From Mucilaginibacter sp. PPCGB 2223 (lineage in GTDB: Bacteria; Bacteroidota; Bacteroidia; Sphingobacteriales; Sphingobacteriaceae), in NCBI RefSeq assembly GCF_001705515.1, contig NZ_MDJS01000001.1, positions 1 to 64,000 on the forward strand: a stretch of 64,000 bases of DNA, written 5' to 3'. The notes under the pieces are model-generated. The model did not search any database and was not told where the DNA came from. It saw only the letters and a list, made by a program, of their open reading frames with translations. Shown here piece after piece: positions 25,228 to 33,285 of the stretch. The position numbers and the translations under genes were made by a program. The stretch's first letter is position 1; each line of letters begins with the position of its first letter.

Positions 25228-25901
25228 GGGAATAGCTTTTGTAAAGTGTTCACCTCGTTTTCTTCTTTCTGCCGCTGTAATTGCAGAATGGCTATATCAC
25301 TATCGAAGTGCCGCAGGAAGATCAGCTTGTTCTGCGTATCACCGTAGATATGGTCGATAGCCTGCAAACGTTCCGCATCGCTCATCCGCAGCGTACCCGC
25401 GGTGATCACATTGGCCAGATTGGTCAGGTTATCGACGCTTTGACTGAGCAGATGGCTAAACACCCCATTCAGATACAACAATTCAGTCCCGCTGAAATGA
25501 CCACTGGCCGATGCCTGGTTATAGGCGGCTTTATATTCCGAAACGATACTGGCTTGCATGGAAATAATATCCGCAATGCGCCCGTATTGTCGTACCGTCG
25601 GGCTAACTGCCATCAAACTGTTAAGGAATGCGGAATGCAGGTTGAAATTGCCTTCTGAAATGCTTTTTACCGCGCCATAGCCCTGCGTTAAGATGGTATA
25701 GCCAGTCTGCATATCGGAAAGGATCGCCTTGAACTGCGTCAACTTTTCAATGTCGTAAAGTAATTGTTGAATATCCTGCGCGGTCGAAACCTGCGCCTTT
25801 GCAGGCTGAAAGCTGAAAGCGCAAAGCATAAAACAAACCATCAGCCCCACCCAAACCCTCCCCGGCAGGGAGGGCTTTATAAATCTGTTAATTGTTTTCA
25901 T
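25224..25901 (-). CDS. traI: TraI-like conjugative protein, copy 3
   Basis: The protein is 225 aa, with a signal peptide ending CAFSFQPAKAQ at about residue 37 and a helical periplasmic domain. It ends in NEVNTLQKLFP, a C-terminal signature shared with the two genes upstream. The signal region contains residues KPSLPGRVWVGL, which are encoded by a REP-like palindrome (25844-25883). It resembles DUF4141/TraI-type proteins of conjugative transposons, thought to be exported parts of the mating apparatus. It overlaps the copy-2 gene by 14 bases. Confidence 0.7.
   Translation of the reverse strand: MKTINRFIKPSLPGRVWVGLMVCFMLCAFSFQPAKAQVSTAQDIQQLLYDIEKLTQFKAILSDMQTGYTILTQGYGAVKSISEGNFNLHSAFLNSLMAVSPTVRQYGRIADIISMQASIVSEYKAAYNQASASGHFSGTELLYLNGVFSHLLSQSVDNLTNLANVITAGTLRMSDAERLQAIDHIYGDTQNKLIFLRHFDSDIAILQLQRQKEENEVNTLQKLFP
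25844..25883. repeat. REP-like palindrome inside a tra coding sequence
   Basis: GCCCCACCCAAACCCTCCCC then GGCAGGGAGGGCTTTATAAA is almost identical to the repeat at 23989-24026. It lies in codons about 7-20 of the TraI-like gene, within its signal peptide, and keeps the reading frame. Confidence 0.75.
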
Positions 25902-26571
25902 AGTATTGATTTAGGGTTTGTACTTCATTCATTTCCTGATTACGCGCGATAACCAACAGCCGGACGGAATTGCAGAAGCTTTGCGTAAACCGGTACTTAT
26001 CCAGCATATCCGCTTGCAGTTTTGCGATCTCTTTTAATCGCTCGTCATCGCTCATCGTCAGCGTATCGCTCTCTAAGACCTTTTGCAATCGCTGTAGATC
26101 AGCATCACAATGTTTAAGAATGTTCTGCGCCACGCTTTGCACATAGCTTTGCTCATAGGGCAGTAAGCCGGGTATACCCTGTAAAGCCGAAAACAGGCTG
26201 ATGATCGCTTGCTGTTCGGACTGAATAGTTGCCACATCGGGATCGTTTTTGACCTGTGGATTTACAGTACTTAACGAAGTGTAATAGTCCTGGTGCAAGC
26301 CAAATTCCCCATTTTTCCAGTTGCTGATCGCCGTCCATTCGCCTTTCATCATCGCATAACCTTGTCTCATCGAAGTTTCAAAGGCATTGAGCGCCTCGAT
26401 CTGCGCTGCCATATTCTTCAGTTCTTTATTGCCCTGGCCGAAGAGGTCGGAAAAAGAGAAAGATTGCGCTTTTGTGGGCTGAAAGCTGAAAGCAAAAAGT
26501 CCAAAGCAGACCAATATGCAGCAGAAAGCTTTATGCTTTAATCTTTCCGCTTTTCGCTTAATCGATTCCAT
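25888..26571 (-). CDS. TraI-like conjugative protein, copy 2
   Basis: The protein is 227 aa. Its signal peptide (CCILVCFGLFAFSFQPTKAQ, cleavage near 36) nearly matches that of copy 3. The body is helical, and the C-terminus NEVQTLNQYYENN matches the shared ending. A shared SDDERLKEIAKLQADM-like stretch about 55 residues before the end is also present in the other two copies. It is probably a paralogue by tandem duplication, exported and part of the mating machinery. It overlaps both neighbours by 14 bases. Confidence 0.68.
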   Translation of the reverse strand: MESIKRKAERLKHKAFCCILVCFGLFAFSFQPTKAQSFSFSDLFGQGNKELKNMAAQIEALNAFETSMRQGYAMMKGEWTAISNWKNGEFGLHQDYYTSLSTVNPQVKNDPDVATIQSEQQAIISLFSALQGIPGLLPYEQSYVQSVAQNILKHCDADLQRLQKVLESDTLTMSDDERLKEIAKLQADMLDKYRFTQSFCNSVRLLVIARNQEMNEVQTLNQYYENN

Positions 26572-27238
26572 AATATTGCTTTAAAGTGAGTACTTCGTTT
26601 TCATCATGGGCGCGTTGTAGGCTGAGCAATTCATTTTGCGTGGTGAACTGTTGCAGGTCATTATAATTGGCATCCATGTGGTCGGCGGTCTTGTTCACGA
26701 TCTCTAACCGTTTCGCATCAGGCATTTGCGTTTTGTTGGCATGAATGACCGCCATGATCTGGTCGAGGTCGTTGACGCTGGCTTGCAAAATTCCTGAATA
26801 AACTTTGCCCATATAAGTGAGTTCGTCAGCCGTAAAATGCTTGTCGTTTTTGATCAGGTTCCATGCCTGGTTGTAGGCATTGACCAAAGCCACCTGCTTT
26901 TGCGTGAGTTCGGTAATACGGGAATAATAAGTAATAGCTGTTTTAATGTCCCAAAGTTCCTGGTAGTAAGAACCGAATAGATCCTTTTGCTTTTGCGACC
27001 AGTCGGATATTTCCGATAGCTTGAGTTGGGATAATTGGTTTTCGAGCGCCTTTTGCGCGTTCTGCAACCATATCGTTTGGTTCTGTAAGCGCTGCACCTC
27101 CAGGTCGATGGCGCGGATCACGCGGCCTACGGTCGAAGATATGACCGAGCCGACAATCACCTGCGCATCCGCACCTTTGGGCAGCGCTACAAAAACGGTC
27201 ATCGACGAAATGGGCAGAATGACCATGTACTTTTTCAT
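26558..27238 (-). CDS. TraI-like conjugative protein, copy 1
   Basis: The protein is 226 aa from the ATG at 27238 (MKKYMVILPISSMTVFVALP). A GTG-started frame extends to 27292, but this ATG gives a proper signal peptide and the same length as the two paralogues. The body contains QNQTIWLQNAQKALENQLSQ, a coiled region, and ends NEVLTLKQYYGID. It is the first of three tandem copies. The family fits DUF4141/TraI-type proteins; a VirB5-like exported role is possible. Confidence 0.7.
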   Translation of the reverse strand: MKKYMVILPISSMTVFVALPKGADAQVIVGSVISSTVGRVIRAIDLEVQRLQNQTIWLQNAQKALENQLSQLKLSEISDWSQKQKDLFGSYYQELWDIKTAITYYSRITELTQKQVALVNAYNQAWNLIKNDKHFTADELTYMGKVYSGILQASVNDLDQIMAVIHANKTQMPDAKRLEIVNKTADHMDANYNDLQQFTTQNELLSLQRAHDENEVLTLKQYYGID

Positions 27239-27320
27239 AAATGCTTTAATTTTTGACACAATAGCCTCCTTTAGTGCCGCTGGTTGCGGCACCTGATTGG
27301 TATGTGGTGAATAATTTCTG

Positions 27321-27698
27321 TTAGTTAAGCTTTCGGTAAACCGCCTGCTTCAGCAGCAGCACACCCTTATTAGGGTCAAAACGGAATACCCTTCCGGTAG
27401 TGTTTTCGTTGAGTACATTGGTTTGTGAGTCATAATTGCCCTCAAACTTTTCCTGCTTGTGCTTTTTCGGCAGTGGCCTACCATTCCTGATCGCGTAATA
27501 GCCGGTATTGCGCGTAATTAGGTAATGCTGATCGTCCGTGTGGGTAAACGTTAATGTATCGTCGGCAATACCGTATACACTTTGCGCGTGATTGACATAA
27601 ACACCGTCAATGAATGCCTGAACTTTGGCGCTTTTGCTTTGGCAAGCTGCTATGCAGCCTATGCCAAATAGCATGAGTAATTTAAAAATCGCTTTCAT
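27321..27698 (-). CDS. small lipoprotein in the tra operon
   Basis: The protein is 125 aa with a lipobox (FGIGCIAAC, Cys at about 19), so it is probably anchored in the outer membrane. The mature domain is beta-rich (IADDTLTFTHTDDQHYLITR, then TGYYAIRNGRPLPKKHK). Its start overlaps the end of traG by 17 bases. Its place between traG and the traI-like genes suggests a part of the mating complex or an entry-exclusion function; this is inference only. Confidence 0.7.
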   Translation of the reverse strand: MKAIFKLLMLFGIGCIAACQSKSAKVQAFIDGVYVNHAQSVYGIADDTLTFTHTDDQHYLITRNTGYYAIRNGRPLPKKHKQEKFEGNYDSQTNVLNENTTGRVFRFDPNKGVLLLKQAVYRKLN

Positions 27699-30168
27699 AT
27701 CGATTCTTTTTATGGGTTAATTCCTGAACTAGCATCGCGATGCCTTTCCGGATGCTGCCGTATTTCTTAGCGTATTGCATTACTTTGACCTTTTCGCTTT
27801 CTTCGGTGGTGTAAGCCAGATATTCAGTGAGGCTGACCTCGGTGCGGTAAACTTTAGAGTATTGCCCACCAAGTGAGATAAACACTTCCTTGTATTTCCG
27901 TTTCGGGTCATTGGCCCGGTTCATCGAAAGGATTTGCGCCTTTTCCTTGTCGGTCAAGCCCAACAATTCCTGTATCGCGTCGAACTTGTTCTGGTACTTG
28001 CTTTGATCGAGCAGTATTTTGCAGTCTGAATTATTGATGATTGCCTGCTTGACAATAGGCGAAGAAATAATATCCTCGACTTCCTGCGTGACCACGATGG
28101 CCTCGCCAAAAAATTTGCGAACGGTTTTAAACAAATATTTCAGGTATTCCGCCATGCCTTCTTTGGCAATGGCCTTCCAGCATTCCTCGATCAGGATCAA
28201 CTTTCGCACACCTTGTAGCTTGCGCATTTTGCTGATAAACATCGACATCAGGATAAGCGTAGTGACCGCAAATAAGATAGGATGATCCTTCACCGCATCG
28301 ATTTCAAAGACAATAAAGCGCTCATGCAGCAAATCCAGGTTTTCGGTAGCGTTCAGCAAATAATCGAACTCACCGCCGCGGTAGTAAGGGTTGAGCACAT
28401 AGAGAAAATTCGACACATCAAAGTCGCGCTCCTTAACCTTGCCGTCTTCCAATACCTGCAAATACACTTCCATAAGGTATTCATAGAAAGTATTAAAGCA
28501 GGGGAAAATATCGGGATGCTGGTTCAGGTGATCGAAATAGCCCGTCAGCGCGTTGGATAAGGCCACGTATTCAGAGCGCCGGATGCTTTCATCGTCTTTT
28601 TTCCATAGCGCCAAAAGCAAGGTCTTGATGCTTTCCTTCTTTTCCGTATCCATGACCTCGCCGTCGGTCAGATAGAAAGGATTGAACTTGATCGGGTCGC
28701 TTTCTGAATACGTGAAATAATAGCCGTCTACCAAATCGCATAAACCGCGGTAACTGTGGCCCACATCCACCAAAACCACATGCGCACCCTGTTCATAATA
28801 ACTTCTGACCAGGTGATTGGTAAAGAAAGACTTGCCGCTACCGCTCGGCCCCAAAATGAACTTGTTACGGTTAGTGGTAAACCCTGATTGCATCGGCTCG
28901 TCAGACAAATCTACATGCACCGGCTTGCCGGTCAGGCGGTCGCCCAGGCGAATGCCGAATGGCGAAACGCTATCCCGGTAATTGCTTTCGAGGTTAAAGA
29001 AACAGGCTGCTTGCTCGATGAACGTATCAAAGGTATCGTTCATGGGAAAGTCCGCTTCATTGCCGGGTATTCCCGCAAACCAGATCTGCGCGGCCCCATC
29101 GGTTTCCTGCTTACAGGCCGCATCCATTTGCGCCATCGCCGAACCCACCAAATTCTTCAGATCGCGGATTTTCGCTGCATCATCCGACCAGGCCAGCACA
29201 TTGAAATGCGCTTTGATCGGCAAACGCTGTTCACCGATGGCTTCGTTTAAAAAGTCGTTGACCGCATCGCGGCTAATTGCATTTTCGCGGCTGTAACCCG
29301 ATAAGGACTGTAAACGCAGTTTTTTGGCTTCCAGCCGCTTGATCGTCTTTTGCGCGTCCTCGATAAAGATATACTGGTTCAGTATATGGTTACAGGGCAA
29401 TAAACTGCCCAAAGGTGAAGCGAATCCGATGGAGAACTTGGTACGGTCAGTCGAGTACTTATCGTAATTGATACGACTGCCGCATAAAGGCGGCAGGTCC
29501 TCCACATCGGAAAGTGTGTACAATTCGCAGTGATTTTTGCCGACCCTGATCTCATTTTGGATATGAATATCCTGCAAAAGCGGGCGCTCATCCTGACCCC
29601 GCAGCATCAAATAACGTTCAATCACACCGGCCTCGGCGTCCGTTCCGGCTAATTCATCGTCCGATAAGCGTGATAGACCTACAAAACCGCTATCCGATAA
29701 CACCCGTTCAAACTGTCCCGCGCTGTCCAGGAAATCCTTAAACAAAACGGGATTGACCGTTTGCTGCGGCACCAGGCTTTTACGCAGGATATTGCTGTAT
29801 GCCGATGACGACAACTTACGATCCTTTGGTTTTTGGGTGAGGAAGATATAACAGCGATGGTCGAGGTATTCCCGCTCATTAAAAAAGCGCTCACTGGCCC
29901 GTGACAGATAGCCCTTGCCGGCCTTTTCAAAGTCAGGCCTAAAGCCGCTCTCCAGCCACCAATCCTGTTTATGAAAGACGCAACCAATGGGCAACAAGCG
30001 GATCGCCTTTACCCATGCCTGGTGATAGGCTTCATAATCCCGGTCGGACAGCGTAAATATTTCCGGCAGGGTCACTTCATAAGTGATAGTGATGTCCCCG
30101 TGCGCAGAAAGGATAGCACCTTTCTCCACTTTGCTTAGCGGCAGGATATTTTCAAGCAAGATTTCCAT
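27682..30168 (-). CDS. traG: conjugation ATPase TraG (VirB4-like)
   Basis: The protein is 828 aa from the ATG at 30168 (MEILLENILPLSKVEKGAIL). The frame runs upstream to 30297, but that part overlaps traF in a different frame and lacks family similarity. The N-terminal domain (GDITITYEVTLPEIFTLSDR) is typical of TraG. The ATPase contains Walker A GPSGSGKS at about 436-443 and Walker B RKLILIEECWKAI at about 656-668. It powers pilus and channel assembly at the inner membrane. It overlaps traF by 17 bases and the lipoprotein gene by 17. Confidence 0.92.
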   Translation of the reverse strand: MEILLENILPLSKVEKGAILSAHGDITITYEVTLPEIFTLSDRDYEAYHQAWVKAIRLLPIGCVFHKQDWWLESGFRPDFEKAGKGYLSRASERFFNEREYLDHRCYIFLTQKPKDRKLSSSAYSNILRKSLVPQQTVNPVLFKDFLDSAGQFERVLSDSGFVGLSRLSDDELAGTDAEAGVIERYLMLRGQDERPLLQDIHIQNEIRVGKNHCELYTLSDVEDLPPLCGSRINYDKYSTDRTKFSIGFASPLGSLLPCNHILNQYIFIEDAQKTIKRLEAKKLRLQSLSGYSRENAISRDAVNDFLNEAIGEQRLPIKAHFNVLAWSDDAAKIRDLKNLVGSAMAQMDAACKQETDGAAQIWFAGIPGNEADFPMNDTFDTFIEQAACFFNLESNYRDSVSPFGIRLGDRLTGKPVHVDLSDEPMQSGFTTNRNKFILGPSGSGKSFFTNHLVRSYYEQGAHVVLVDVGHSYRGLCDLVDGYYFTYSESDPIKFNPFYLTDGEVMDTEKKESIKTLLLALWKKDDESIRRSEYVALSNALTGYFDHLNQHPDIFPCFNTFYEYLMEVYLQVLEDGKVKERDFDVSNFLYVLNPYYRGGEFDYLLNATENLDLLHERFIVFEIDAVKDHPILFAVTTLILMSMFISKMRKLQGVRKLILIEECWKAIAKEGMAEYLKYLFKTVRKFFGEAIVVTQEVEDIISSPIVKQAIINNSDCKILLDQSKYQNKFDAIQELLGLTDKEKAQILSMNRANDPKRKYKEVFISLGGQYSKVYRTEVSLTEYLAYTTEESEKVKVMQYAKKYGSIRKGIAMLVQELTHKKNRYESDF

Positions 30169-30487
30169 AAGCCTCATGTTTAAGATGAATGAAAAGTTTT
30201 CTTGAACGGCAGGCGATAAAATCCGGCAATTGTTTTTTGGCGAAGTGTTTGGACAGCCCGTGCTCACCAAAGCGGTGACTGAGGCGGAACACACCAAAGA
30301 ATAAGGCGGTACCCAAACCCAGAATCAGCGGCAGAATGACCCAAAGCGATACCCCGCAGATGTAGAGCACGGCAAAGCTGATCAGCAAAACCACCAGGCC
30401 GATAGCTAAATAAGCTATATACTGGGCTTTCAGCCCACGAAAGACAATCGGCTTCGATACGCCTTTATTGATCTGGTACACGCTCAT
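30152..30487 (-). CDS. traF: conjugative transposon protein TraF (DUF4133)
   Basis: The protein is 111 aa. It begins MSVYQINKGVSKPIVFRGLK, the typical DUF4133 N-terminus, followed by two close transmembrane helices at about 25-65 (AIGLVVLLISFAVLYICGVS, then VILPLILGLGTALFFGVF). It is comparable to VirB3 beside VirB4. It overlaps traE by 4 bases. Confidence 0.9.
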   Translation of the reverse strand: MSVYQINKGVSKPIVFRGLKAQYIAYLAIGLVVLLISFAVLYICGVSLWVILPLILGLGTALFFGVFRLSHRFGEHGLSKHFAKKQLPDFIACRSRKLFIHLKHEAYGNLA

Positions 30488-30864
30488 AAGCCAAAGAATG
30501 ATTTCAAAATCGTAGCGACCACTACCAAAAAAATACAGGAGCCAAACCAGGCTGCCGCCACCTTATTCGTATCGGGTTCGCCGCTATTCCATTTGTTAAA
30601 AACGCGTACCGCGCCGATGATCCCCACCACTGCGCCGATGGCGTACATCAGGTTACAGCCCGAATCGAAATAGCTTTTCACCTGGCTCGTTGCGCTGTTT
30701 ATCCCCGAATTCCCATCCTGGGCCAGGCAGATATTGACGGTTAACAGGCTGGAAAGCAACATCAAGGTTTTCGTGAATGCGATACGTTTAGTGGCTGCCG
30801 GTAACTCGCGATAGGCCGTAAACCAGCTTTTAAAGTTTTTAAAGATTGCTTTTACTAATTTCAT
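30484..30864 (-). CDS. traE: conjugative transposon protein TraE (DUF4134)
   Basis: The protein is 126 aa with a signal or first membrane helix (TLMLLSSLLTVNICLAQDG) and then two helices at about 72-90 and 105-123 (NLMYAIGAVVGIIGAVRVFN, then GSCIFLVVVATILKSFFGL). This matches DUF4134/TraE, a VirB2-like pilin candidate. It opens the core traE-F-G-I-J-K-L-M operon on the minus strand. Confidence 0.88.
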   Translation of the reverse strand: MKLVKAIFKNFKSWFTAYRELPAATKRIAFTKTLMLLSSLLTVNICLAQDGNSGINSATSQVKSYFDSGCNLMYAIGAVVGIIGAVRVFNKWNSGEPDTNKVAAAWFGSCIFLVVVATILKSFFGL

Positions 30865-30881
30865 CAGTATAGATCATTAGG

Positions 30882-31418
30882 TTAATTCCATAGGTTGCTT
30901 AACTCCGCATCAGAGATTGGAAACAGGGCGTTTTCGCGGATGTATTCATTCAGCGCCCATTCGCTCGGCGTATCCCGGATCGCCGCATATTTGACCTTGA
31001 CCAAACCGAACAGCGAGATAAAATCGTCTTTCGTGCCTTGCTCTTTTTCGAGGATATGAAAGATGCTTTTGATTTCCTCAATAGCATCCGGCACCAAGCT
31101 TTGCTGTAACTCGCGGGTGTCATTTTCTTCCTCCACATCCGGCGCGAAACTGAACATATTCATACTTAACCGCGACATGCCTTCCGGCATTTTGGAGCGG
31201 CCCATGAGGTCATCCTCTTGTTGTAACTCCGGCTCGTCTTCCAGTTCGTCTTCCCAATCCCTGCGTAAAGGCTCGACCGCGGGTTTTCCGCCCTTGCTGT
31301 CCAGCCATTGCCGCAATTGTTTCCGGTAAATTATTGGCAGGATGATCCCATACCAGATACTGCTCAATACTAAGACAGCTACCAAAAACTGCTGCCAGGT
31401 GAATGATTTGAATAGCAT
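30882..31418 (-). CDS. membrane-anchored ICE protein upstream of traE
   Basis: The protein is 178 aa with one N-terminal membrane helix at about 9-28 (QQFLVAVLVLSSIWYGIILP). A very acidic cytoplasmic linker (WEDELEDEPELQQEDDLMGR) follows, then a helical C-terminal domain. It lies 17 bases upstream of traE on the same strand. Similar anchored acidic proteins sit at this position in Sphingobacteriaceae ICEs, where the Bacteroides traD gene would be, but I cannot assign the name. It is probably a first member of the tra operon. Confidence 0.6.
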   Translation of the reverse strand: MLFKSFTWQQFLVAVLVLSSIWYGIILPIIYRKQLRQWLDSKGGKPAVEPLRRDWEDELEDEPELQQEDDLMGRSKMPEGMSRLSMNMFSFAPDVEEENDTRELQQSLVPDAIEEIKSIFHILEKEQGTKDDFISLFGLVKVKYAAIRDTPSEWALNEYIRENALFPISDAELSNLWN

Positions 31419-31493
31419 AAACTTTCTTTTTTATCCGTCACGGCATTGTGCCGGATTTACAAAAGCAAAGGTTGCCGGATACCCAATTTTTGA

Positions 31494-31519
31494 TTCGCAA
31501 GGCACCCGGCACTTGCGAA
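31494..31519. terminator. hairpin between rteC and the tra operon
   Basis: TTCGCAAG (31494-31501) pairs with CTTGCGAA (31512-31519). A second small hairpin, CGGCA-TTG-TGCCG, lies at 31441-31453. Both are just past the rteC stop and ahead of the tra operon, so they may end the rteC transcript or sit in the tra leader. There is no strong T-run. Confidence 0.4.
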
Positions 31520-31528
31520 CGATTGTTG

Positions 31529-32410
31529 CTAATTCGCTGGCCTATTGTGCTTTTTGATCGGTTTAAAAGCCATATCTTCATCAATCCGCTTGTGAATGGA
31601 TTCGCGCATCTGGTCAATATAGCGGGTCGGGCTGGAGACTTTTCGGTTGCGGATGTCGATAAAATCCCGGTACGTTCGGGAAAGATCGACCTGCAAATTC
31701 TTCTCCATGAATTGAATAATCAGCGCCAGGTCCGCGTTTCCGTGATTGAGCTGCCCCGTGAAATAAAGAGCATAGATCACTTCCACAAGGTTCACCTTAT
31801 CGCCTGTCCATTTGAGTTCCGGCGAGGTTGCCAAAGAAGCAACAGGTGGCATAGCAGCACCTGATAAAGCATTCAGTTTCCCCAATAGGTATTCCTGTAC
31901 TAATTCCGCCGCCTTGATCTTCGCGAACACATAATCCCCGTTGGTCGAGAATTGAGGGTCAAGCTCCGGCACTTCCGGTATCAGCAGGCTTTGCATTTCG
32001 GCGCCTCTGACAAAATACAGCGCATCCAGTTCTGTCGCGCCTAAACGGTAATACTGAAAATGAAAACCCAAATGCTCCAGTTCCCGCCGGATCAGCCCCA
32101 GTTCCTCCATGTAATACGCCCTGAGCGTATCGCTGTCACCCGCAGGTAAATGGGTATCCACCTGGTATTTCGCCAGGTAAAAGATCTTCAGGGCGTAAAA
32201 CCGGGGCTTGACGGATTTAAAAAAATGGATCTCTTCGGACTGGTCTTTAAAAGGATGCTGAAGCACATACGCCTTCAATTCCTCCAGCCGCCTACGCACC
32301 GCGGCTATATAGGCCGCCATTTGTGTTAAGGGTTCCTGTTTTTGCTCGTGAATAACAGCAATGTCCGCTTGCAGTTGGTCATACAACTGGTCATAAAAAT
32401 TCAATTTCAT
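31529..32410 (-). CDS. rteC: RteC-family regulator of conjugation
   Basis: The protein is 293 aa from the ATG at 32410 (MKLNFYDQLYDQLQADIAVI); the frame runs 13 codons further upstream without support. The helical body (FKDQSEEIHFFKSVKPRFYA, then FYLAKYQVDTHLP, then YRLGATELDALYFVRG) is characteristic of RteC. In CTnDOT RteC activates excision genes after induction through RteA/RteB. No RteA/RteB pair is present here. The next gene, on the opposite strand, is a Crp/Fnr-type regulator, so the input may differ from CTnDOT. Confidence 0.85.
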   Translation of the reverse strand: MKLNFYDQLYDQLQADIAVIHEQKQEPLTQMAAYIAAVRRRLEELKAYVLQHPFKDQSEEIHFFKSVKPRFYALKIFYLAKYQVDTHLPAGDSDTLRAYYMEELGLIRRELEHLGFHFQYYRLGATELDALYFVRGAEMQSLLIPEVPELDPQFSTNGDYVFAKIKAAELVQEYLLGKLNALSGAAMPPVASLATSPELKWTGDKVNLVEVIYALYFTGQLNHGNADLALIIQFMEKNLQVDLSRTYRDFIDIRNRKVSSPTRYIDQMRESIHKRIDEDMAFKPIKKHNRPAN

Positions 32411-32612
32411 AGGATAAAAAATTGGTATGACCTGCCATAGCCCGTTCACTGGCGATAACTGTTACTCCGGCAGGATAATGGGTAGATTTTTTGGCATAAG
32501 CGTTCCCTTCTGAAAAATTTCCAGTCCCCGCAAACCATTTGCGGCTGCTGTCGTTTTAACTTTTAATTACGATTACTTACCTGCAAAGAAAAGTGGAATA
32601 AAGCCGCGGTGA

Positions 32613-32628
32613 TTTGATCCAAATCAAA
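32613..32628. promoter_or_regulatory. FNR-type box upstream of the Crp-family gene
   Basis: TTTGATCCAAATCAAA is a perfect dyad containing TTGAT-N4-ATCAA, the FNR consensus. It ends 9 bases before the start codon at 32637, so a bound protein would block rather than assist a promoter here; autorepression is the simplest reading. Confidence 0.72.
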
Positions 32629-32636
32629 TTCATCCT

Positions 32637-33236
32637 ATGGCTGAAATTCAAGAATTAACGGACACGGAACTACTGTTCCATGTCCTCTCCATGATCGCAC
32701 CGCTCGGCCTTGCTTTGCGAAACGATCTGAACGCGCTTGTCCGGACGGACCAACTCCCCAAAAAACATTTACTACTCAAACAGGGACAAACCGCCCGGCG
32801 CATCTACTTCATTAAACAGGGCTTTGCCCGCGCCTTTTACCATGACCTCGACGGCAAAGAACACACGCTCTGGTTCATGGGAACCGGGGACGTCATGATC
32901 TCCGTTTACAGCTTTTTTACGCAGCAACCCGCCTCCGAGAACATCGAACTGCTGGAAGACAGCGTATTGCAATCTATCACCGCCCAGGAGTTACAAGACG
33001 TTTATACCGACTATTCTACATTCAATTTTCATGGCCGGAAACTCACCGAACTATACTACATCAAAGCCGAAGAAAGGGCCATCATGCTGCATTGCAAAAA
33101 GCCCATAGACCGGTATAAACTCCTCCTGAAAACCCATCCGAATATCCTGCAACAGGCCAGTCTCAAGCAGATCGCGTCCTACCTCGGCATCGAACTCGAA
33201 ACCCTGAGCCGCTTACGCGCCAGTAAGGACCTTTGA
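32637..33236 (+). CDS. Crp/Fnr-family transcriptional regulator
   Basis: The protein is 199 aa. Residues about 35-130 form a cyclic-nucleotide-type beta-barrel (LLLKQGQTARRIYFIKQGFA, then LWFMGTGDVMISVYSF). The C-terminal helix-turn-helix (ASLKQIASYLGIELETLSRL) contains ETLSR, the same E-x-x-S-R arrangement used by FNR to read TTGAT half-sites. It has only one Cys, so it cannot carry the FNR iron-sulfur cluster; the signal is unknown. Perfect FNR-type boxes lie just before this gene and across its stop codon. Confidence 0.88.
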   Translation: MAEIQELTDTELLFHVLSMIAPLGLALRNDLNALVRTDQLPKKHLLLKQGQTARRIYFIKQGFARAFYHDLDGKEHTLWFMGTGDVMISVYSFFTQQPASENIELLEDSVLQSITAQELQDVYTDYSTFNFHGRKLTELYYIKAEERAIMLHCKKPIDRYKLLLKTHPNILQQASLKQIASYLGIELETLSRLRASKDL

Positions 33237-33247
33237 TTTAAATCAAA
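33232..33247. promoter_or_regulatory. FNR-type box between the regulator and the lipoprotein gene
   Basis: TTTGATTTAAATCAAA is a 16-bp perfect palindrome with TTGAT-N4-ATCAA. It overlaps the stop codon of the Crp-family gene and precedes the lipoprotein gene by 2 bases (ATG 33250) or 38 bases (ATG 33286). It is identical in half-sites to the box at 32613-32628. Confidence 0.75.
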
Positions 33248-33285
33248 TAATGAAACAGAAACCAACAATTTTTAGAGCTGAAACC

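Noticed and set aside
32637..33236. Oxygen-sensing FNR
   Set aside because: Only one cysteine in the protein, so a [4Fe-4S] cluster cannot be bound, despite the FNR-like boxes and recognition helix.
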